Shown here: piece after piece, positions 58,642 to 64,000 of the stretch
Layout: every line of letters begins with the position of its first letter
How positions within the stretch are numbered: position 1 is the first letter of the stretch
Assembly (NCBI GenBank): GCA_030522415.1
Contig: CM060113.1
Coordinates: 10,088,565 to 10,152,564, forward strand
Direction: 5' to 3'
Length of the DNA stretch: 64,000 bases
From: Channallabes apus
Taxonomy: Eukaryota > Chordata > Actinopteri > Siluriformes > Clariidae
Notes under the pieces: generated by a model
Told to the model about the DNA's origin: nothing
Databases searched by the model: none
What the model saw: only the letters and a program-made list of their open reading frames with translations
Position numbers and translations under genes: made by a program

Positions 58642-58682
<41 letters not shown>
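58641..58682. repeat. (GT)n microsatellite
   Basis: About 20 GT units, complementary to the CA tract that ends 62 bases upstream. Confidence 0.97.
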
Positions 58683-58684
<2 letters not shown>

Positions 58685-58689
58685 TCATT

Positions 58690-58935
58690 TCTTAGTGGCA
58701 GGTGTTTCTTTCAGCAGCATAACACGCCCTGCCACACCTCAAAATCATTTAGGAATAGTTGAGGAACATGACAAGATCTTAATCAAAAAGTCTGATGCAC
58801 GAATGCCCCTCTATAAAGGTTCTTCAGGTAACACCTTTGTGACAAAAAGCTCAGCACCCCTACAGTGGTTTTCGGGATTCCATACCTCGACTGGGTCAGA
58901 GCTGTTTTGGAAGTAAATATGGCACTAACCTCCTA
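58690..58935 (+). mobile_element. Tc1-like fragment (family B), plus-strand half
   Basis: CAGCAGCATAACACGCCCTG and GGAACATGACAAGATCTT, then CAGCACCCCTACAGTGG and GGGTCAGAGCTGTTTTGG, match the 3' half of a family B transposase in plus orientation. The catalytic Asp of the usual HDNAPCH block is His here. Confidence 0.65.
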
Positions 58936-58941
58936 AAAAGC

Positions 58942-59145
58942 CCACTGCCTTCAGGATATTCCTTTTCCATGATGTTCTTGGCCAGCAGCAATGTTTAGGT
59001 GGGTGGTACATGATAAAGTAACATTCATACATCACATTTTGGGACAAAATGCATCCTACCCCCTTTCAGGTGATTTGTTATGAGATGAGCAATGTTATTC
59101 TCTACATCTTTGAGTGTTGGTAAAGTTATGGCTAATATACATACT
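58942..59145 (-). mobile_element. Tc1-like fragment (family B), minus-strand half
   Basis: CAATGTTTAGGTGGGTGGTA and AAAGTAACATTCATACATCA are the middle of family B in minus orientation, ending in GTAAAGTTATGGCTAATAT, its terminal repeat. It lies back to back with the preceding half. Confidence 0.65.
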
Positions 59146-59338
59146 TCTAGTTTAGTTGCCATGGCTTCTAGTTAACAGTAAAGTAGGTGTCTTTAATAGT
59201 ACAACTGGTGTTTAGTACTGACCCTAAATAATTAAACAGTTTTGCCCAAGCAATTTGGCCACAGACAGATGTGCAGACATTCAGCCACACCACTGCGAGT
59301 GCAATACAGTGCAATTTCTTATTTTATTATTAAGAAAC

Positions 59339-59369
<31 letters not shown>

Positions 59370-59789
59370 TCTGAACTTCTGTATTGTAAATCCTTTTTTA
59401 ATTGATCTCAGGAAATATTGTAATATTTTGAGATTTTCTAAATTTTTAGCGGGTGTAAGCCTTAATCTGTACTGTGCCTGGTTTGAATACATACATATAT
59501 ACAGTTTACATACTGTAAGATTTGTGATCATATATTAACCATATTTTACTATTAAAATTAAATGAGAAAAAAAATAATGGACCCAATTTTCAAGAATTAA
59601 ACAAATAAAAAAGAGGCTTGAATGTTTAATATTGAGCGCATAACTTACAGAGAACATCATCATGTGAGTCTGATTTTAAATGTTAATTGTGCTATTGGCA
59701 CCAGTTTTATGTTTTCACTACATCTCTGTCTATATGTGTGCTTGGTGCATTAGTAGTATTTAAAATGTATTTTAAATATTCAATTACCA
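59146..59789. other. No recognised feature apart from simple repeats
   Basis: (CAA)n then (TA)n at 59338-59370. No gene is seen. Confidence 0.5.
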
Positions 59790-60115
59790 CACCCGGCATT
59801 GGATCATGCTCCATCCTGTCCTTCAGCACTGCTACAAGGAATAACATTCATCAAGACTCTTTTCTGTTCTGGCTTCTAGGTGGTGGAATGAACTTCCTCT
59901 AGATGTCTGAACAGTTAAGTTCTTGGCAGTTTTCAAATGCTATCTAAAGACATACTGCTTAAGTAATTATTTTAATTAACAAGAATAACAAAAAAATAAA
60001 AAAATGCAAAAAATGTATAACCTCCCAACTGTGTTCTAGATTGATGGAATTGATGGTTGGTAAGTCACTCTGGATAAGAGCATCTGTTAAATGCCATAAA
60101 TGTATATGTTAATGA
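59790..60115 (+). mobile_element. LINE 3' end, third family
   Basis: The plus strand shows LASRWWNELPLDV (near 59868-59900) and AVFKCYLKTYCL, the usual end of a fish LINE ORF2. The tail AAGTCACTCTGGATAAGAGC then TGCCATAAATGTATATG follows near 60062-60110. It differs from the tails at 14086 and 23753. Confidence 0.7.
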
Positions 60116-60552
60116 GCCATCTATAGCATGTTTTTCATTGTAAATCATTTAAGAAATATGTTGCTGTTTTGTATTTCACTTTATTAATTGCGCTGTACAA
60201 ATTGTAACTAGGCATACAGTCACCTCAAAACCCTACAAAAACGGTTTTCCCCTTATTGGTTGAAGGTAACCAAGTACATTGAAAGCATTAGTACATGCAT
60301 CTGTACTATACTTGAATAGTTTTATTAGTGGATACTAACTTTCTACTCCACTGCTATTTTTGTATTGTTTTGTGTTATATAACCAGAGTATTTGAAGCAG
60401 TAATATCAAAACCTGTTGACTATTATGCATAATTGCATGATTTGCATTCCCTATCATGTAGCAAGTGTTTGAAATCAGAACTGGAGCTGGTTGCATAAAG
60501 TGATGAAACAGTATGCAGTATATTCACAGTCAGGAAGCACACATGCACACAC

Positions 60553-60555
<3 letters not shown>
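60116..60555. other. No recognised feature
   Basis: No similarity seen. Confidence 0.5.

Positions 60556-60589
<34 letters not shown>
60556..60589. repeat. (GA)n microsatellite
   Basis: About 17 AG units. Confidence 0.97.
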
Positions 60590-60592
<3 letters not shown>

Positions 60593-60659
60593 TAAAGCTA
60601 CTGTGAGCTAATTTAAGCTCATTATATTTGATACATAAATTTTAAGGTGAGTACTTTGG

Positions 60660-60785
60660 TAGGTTGGTAGCTTTGTTAGAAGGCTGGGATCAGAGCACGG
60701 GGTCAGCCATTATACAGCGTCCCTGGAGAACAGGGTTCAGGGCCTTCCCTCAAGAGCCCTATAGCAGCAACCTCGTGGAGCTGAG
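60660..60785 (+). repeat. Fish interspersed repeat, left part, interrupted by a solo LTR
   Basis: AAGGCTGGGATCAGAGCACG and GGGCCTTCCCTCAAGAGCCC are common words of a teleost interspersed repeat. The sequence resumes after the LTR at 61729 with CTCGAACCGGCGATCTTCTG and continues to about 61773. Confidence 0.6.
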
Positions 60786-61136
60786 TGTAAGGGACCATCC
60801 CCAGAGGGTGCTGTGGGCCCGAAAATGTGATGTATGTGTGTGTGTAGTTTTTTGTTGTTTTTTCTCAGTTTCTCAGAATGCACCTCGGACAGGTGATGAG
60901 AGTGCTCACTAGACCTCCTATAAATAGGTTTGTTAAGTTGGCTCTAGTTTTGTTAGGTTATGTTTATTTTGCATTTGATTTGTGGTGCTGTTCTGTTTAA
61001 GTATGTGTGGTTAGCTTGTCTCGAGGTCTATTCGAAGTACTGTTCTGTGATTCTCTAGTGTCTGTTTAGTTCCTTGTATGTTTAGTTCCTTGTATATTAA
61101 CTATTTGTATGTGAGTTATTTTTATGTTTAGCCACT

Positions 61137-61290
61137 TGAGTGCTTAGCCGCTAGTAGGTTTAGCCGCTAGTAGGTTTCAGCCGCTAGTAGGTTTAGCTGG
61201 TAGTAGGCTTAGGCTCCAGTAGATTTAGCCTCTAGTAGGATTGGCCGCCAGTGGTTTAAGCCTCTAGTAGGTTAAGCTTCTAGTAAGGAT
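61137..61290. repeat. Degenerate minisatellite inside the LTR
   Basis: Eight or so units of about 18 bases, near TTTAGCCGCTAGTAGG, drifting towards TTAGCCTCTAGTAGG at the right. Confidence 0.85.
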
Positions 61291-61502
61291 TAGCTTCCTT
61301 TGTGCTTAGCCTCTTGTTTATTAGTCCCCTAGTTTGTTCAGTTATTAACCCGCTTGGATACTAACCTACTTAGATACTAACTCGTTTAGTTCATCATCCA
61401 CTTCGACAATAACCAGATTAGATAATAACCCGATTAACTACTAACACGCTCAGTCTTTAGTCTCTCTCATCCTAGTCTCGTCTAGTCCCCAGTCTCATCA
61501 AA

Positions 61503-61560
61503 AGAGCCTGTGTTTCGCCTTAGAGCCTGTGTATCGCCTAAGAACCTGTGTTTCGCTCTA
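61503..61560. repeat. Three 19-bp tandem units inside the LTR
   Basis: AGAGCCTGTGTTTCGCCTT, AGAGCCTGTGTATCGCCTA and AGAACCTGTGTTTCGCTCT in direct succession. Confidence 0.9.
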
Positions 61561-61773
61561 TGCCTTTGATTTCGAGTTCTTCGTTTAAGTTTCTTTGTTT
61601 GTTTTGTTTCTTTATAATTATTTGTTTTGTAAATAAAAAGACTCTGGACGATCATACCCTCTGCGTTTATGCCTGCTCATTTAAACTTATAACATCAGCA
61701 ACAGCCCAATACCACCCAGCTCATGACACTGAGCTCGAACCGGCGATCTTCTGATCAGTAACTCAGAGCCAAT

Positions 61774-61812
61774 CACTAGAAGCGCCGAGCACCGGTCATT
61801 TGACCGCAATGG
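61774..61812. repeat. End fragment of the piggyBac-like hairpin MITE
   Basis: CACTAGAAGCGCCGAGCACC and GGTCATTTGACCGC match the end of the unit at 62073. No TTAA precedes it. Confidence 0.6.
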
Positions 61813-61935
61813 GGGAAAAAATACTTCACTCTATCAAATTCCCGGACCCTCCTTTCATGACTTTTCCTAGATCTGTGAGCTTAATCACCCAGCATGCTTG
61901 CATTTTCAAAATCGCACCAGTAAAAGCCAAAGTAA

Positions 61936-62523
61936 AAGGCAAAGTACACAGATCCTCTACTTGAGTAAAATTGAGATATCGTAGGTAAAATATTACTCAG
62001 GTAGAAGGTTTCTATTACCAATATTACTTGAACAAAACTACAAAAAGACAGGAATTTTTTTCACTGTGTTAACACTAGAAGCGCCGCGCCAGTGTCACCT
62101 ACTTTTAATGCGGTTCACCGGTCATTTGACCGCCTATTGTTTTGAATGGGAAGCTGTTGCTGACACACAATGATCTTTCACTCAAAGCAAATAGTTTAGC
62201 GGGAATGAATGGTGCATTGCCCAAATGCAAGTTTATCCTCGAGCTAAACTATTTGTTTTGGGTGAAAGCACCATCTAGCGATCATTGTGTGTCAGCAACA
62301 GCTTCCCATTCAAAACAATAGGTGGTCAAATGACTGGTGAACCGCGTTAAAAGTAGGTGACAATGGTGCGAAGCTTCTAGTGTTAACACACTGAAAAAAA
62401 TTCCTATCTTTTTGTAGTTTTGTTCAAGTAATTTTGGTAATAGAGACCTTCTACCTGAGTAATATTTGACCTCTATCTCTAATTTTACTCAAGTAGAGGA
62501 TCTGTGTACTTTGCCCACCTCTG
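61936..62523. mobile_element. Palindromic Tol2-like hAT repeat, host of a second hairpin
   Basis: The arms 61936-62072 and 62387-62523 are inverted copies. Shared runs include AAAGTACACAGATCCTCTAC and AAAACTACAAAAAGA. The right arm ends TGCCCACCTCTG, the inverse of CAGAGGTGGGCA, a Tol2-like hAT end. The left end is worn. Without the inner element the two arms meet at GTGTTAACAC with no loop. Confidence 0.75.
62073..62382. mobile_element. piggyBac-like hairpin MITE at the palindrome axis
   Basis: A 310-bp unit flanked by TTAA at 62069-62072 and 62383-62386, the piggyBac target. The ends are CACTAGAAGC and the inverse of CACTAGAAGC. Almost the whole unit folds on itself, with long paired runs such as GAATGGGAAGCTGTTGCTGA, around a loop of about 40 bases near 62202-62245. 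It encodes nothing. Confidence 0.82.
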
Positions 62524-63100
62524 CTCATTGCATAATTAAACACTCATTTCCAAATAATTTGGTAAGCCTGTTAGGCAGAAGAGATCCTTGGCAGTAGCAG
62601 TGAGAAAGATGAACAGGATTAAGCTGGTCTAAATACCAGCAGTTGAATTTCTAACCTGGCCCAGGGGTCATCATTTGCCAGGTACTTGTATGGTATCAGT
62701 AATCTCACCCAGAATGAAATAGCTATTGCACACACATGCTGCAGCACTTCTTATCGCTTTTGTTTTTCTGGCACAGCTTGAGGCTGTTGTGGTCCTATTC
62801 CTACAGCTCTGGTGCTCATCAGGAAATCTATAAAAAAAAAAATTACAATGGTGCCATACAACATGGAATTTCGAACAAAGAAAACATTGCTTTTGGCATA
62901 AGCACTTTGGAGTAGGATTGGCTCAGTCTGTATTCAGTGTCTGATTCTTAGCAATTGACAAGAAATGGTCATTTATCAAAATATATTCAGACCGAAAAAA
63001 AAAAAAAAACAATTAATATTCCATTGCAGTATTTAGTTGGCCTCCATTAAAGACTTTTTATAGACTTATGTATACAAGGGAATTCAAGGTAAATATATAG

Positions 63101-63134
<34 letters not shown>

Positions 63135-63887
63135 TATATATATATTTTAAGAACTTGTTAACAGTATGGCCTAGCATTCCAGTAATTCCAACTTCTTACT
63201 TCTTATGGTTATTGTTTCTGGTTTGAATTGGTTCAAAGTTTTCTTTTTTTAAGTGGCTCTAGATCATACAGCAATGTAATGATGTAATGAGTCATGCAGA
63301 AATTTTATAGAAACGTCAATTAAAAAATTATTCAGGTTTTTTGTCTTAAATCAAAATTGATGTGTGTGTACAGTAAGTACTCTACCATAGATGTTGGTCT
63401 TTATAAATTACCCTTCTCTGCTGCATACTGTCCATGAATGCATTTACAATGTTAGTAGTCAGAGCCAAATTCCACAACCCTCTTTTTTTATGCATTACAA
63501 AGTACCTATTACTCATATAAAAGTTTTGCAGTCATGCTGAGCTAAATTGTGTTTGTATCTTTCAAAGTTATGGTGTATTTTAAATAACTCTGTTAACACA
63601 TCTGTTAATTTATGGTAAATTCACTTAAGACCCTTTTAAATAATAGGGTACAATGTGCCTTGAATTGCATGTGGCACTGTGTAGGCTTGACAATTGTGTA
63701 ATTTTGGTTAGCACTATGTACCAGTTTGGCATTGGTTGGATGGTATGCTAAAATATGCAACACTTTAGCATTTATAGGTTTAGCATTTATAGTACATGTG
63801 CAATGTATGGGTAATCTCTATTACAGTAGGCCAGTTTATGAATATTTTGTGGAATGTATCATGGGATGAAAATAATCCTGGATTGGG
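62524..63887. other. No recognised feature apart from one microsatellite
   Basis: (ATA)n at 63101-63131. No gene is seen. Confidence 0.5.
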
Positions 63888-64000
63888 GCATTAGTGGCTC
63901 AATGGTAGGTTTCTCGCCAGCCATGCAGAAGGTCTGGGTATGATTTCCAGCCACCGGATGCAGTGCCAGTCCCAAGCCTGGATAAAATGGAGTTTCTCAG
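63888..64000 (+). mobile_element. tRNA-Gly-derived SINE head, cut by the window edge
   Basis: GCATTAGTGGCTCAATGGTA then TTTCTCGCCAGCCATGCAGA and GGTATGATTTCC align along a tRNA-Gly with a GCC anticodon position. Mismatches in the stems rule out a working tRNA. The SINE body GCAGTGCCAGTCCCAAGCCT follows and continues past the window. Confidence 0.8.

Larger units (their letters stand above)
60786..61728 (+). mobile_element. Solo LTR with perfect 5-bp target duplication
   Basis: A 943-bp LTR starting TGTAAGGGACCATCCC and ending CAGCTCATGACA. It is flanked by CTGAG at 60781-60785 and 61729-61733. An AATAAA at about 61633 lies close to the 3' end, as expected in + orientation. Two tandem arrays lie inside, described separately. 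No internal retrotransposon sequence adjoins it. It is unrelated to the LTRs at 12926 and 45921. Confidence 0.87.

Noticed and set aside
61137..61560. Regular repeats as a CRISPR array
   Set aside because: The units are contiguous with no unique spacers, lie inside an LTR, and the genome is eukaryotic.
63888..63960. Functional tRNA-Gly gene
   Set aside because: The stems are mismatched and the sequence continues into a SINE body, so it is a tRNA-derived SINE head.

Overview
This window reads as nuclear DNA from a ray-finned fish, probably a teleost and possibly a catfish or other otophysan. The evidence is the set of repeat families. There are several old Tc1/mariner families, Rex1/L2-like non-LTR retrotransposons (LINEs), tRNA-derived SINEs with an L2-like tail, Tol2-like and Charlie-like hAT elements, a DIRS tyrosine-recombinase retrotransposon, and dense dinucleotide microsatellites. 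The base composition is AT-rich. I found no host protein-coding gene, rRNA, intact tRNA, operon or CRISPR array. Every open frame with a recognisable protein belongs to a mobile element, and every one is broken. The window is best read as intergenic or long-intron sequence built up by repeated transposition.

Layout. 1-7.6 kb: mostly unrecognised AT-rich DNA with a LINE remnant (2.4-3.65 kb), an (AT)n tract, a Tc1 fragment and a SINE. 7.66-11.42 kb: a decayed DIRS retrotransposon with inverted terminal repeats, lying inside a SINE and itself carrying a 463-bp insert. 11.7-14.1 kb: a non-autonomous Tc1-like element with matching ends, then a solo LTR split by a LINE 3' end. 14.4-16.7 kb: a hAT element with a perfect 8-bp target duplication, holding remnants of two different zinc fingers and a Harbinger-like MITE. 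18.2-20.1 kb: a hairpin repeat, a Tc1 pseudogene and a full-length SINE. 21.85-27.64 kb: a four-layer nest in which a Tc1 element was hit by a CACTG-ended DNA element and by a nearly full-length LINE, and the LINE was hit in opposite orientation by a truncated copy of its own family.

27.8-40.1 kb: Tc1, LINE and mariner remnants. 40.3-43.7 kb: an unclassified GC-richer block and three SINEs. 44.5-46.3 kb: a Tol2-like hAT element with a perfect 8-bp target duplication, and a second solo LTR of the family seen at 13 kb, in opposite orientation. 48.4-49.9 kb: the most readable transposase in the window, a Tc1 type with all three catalytic residues (DD34E) still visible. 50-60 kb: SINEs, microsatellites, a LINE copy lacking its RT core, and back-to-back Tc1 halves. 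60.8-61.7 kb: a solo LTR with a perfect 5-bp target duplication and internal minisatellites. 61.9-62.5 kb: a hairpin inserted at the axis of a second hairpin. The last 113 bases are the head of a tRNA-Gly-derived SINE.

No genes here work together as a pathway. The relationships are insertional: which element sits in which gives a relative history. Family names rest on motifs and on my knowledge of fish repeats, because no database search was possible. Element edges are exact where a target duplication is quoted and approximate elsewhere.
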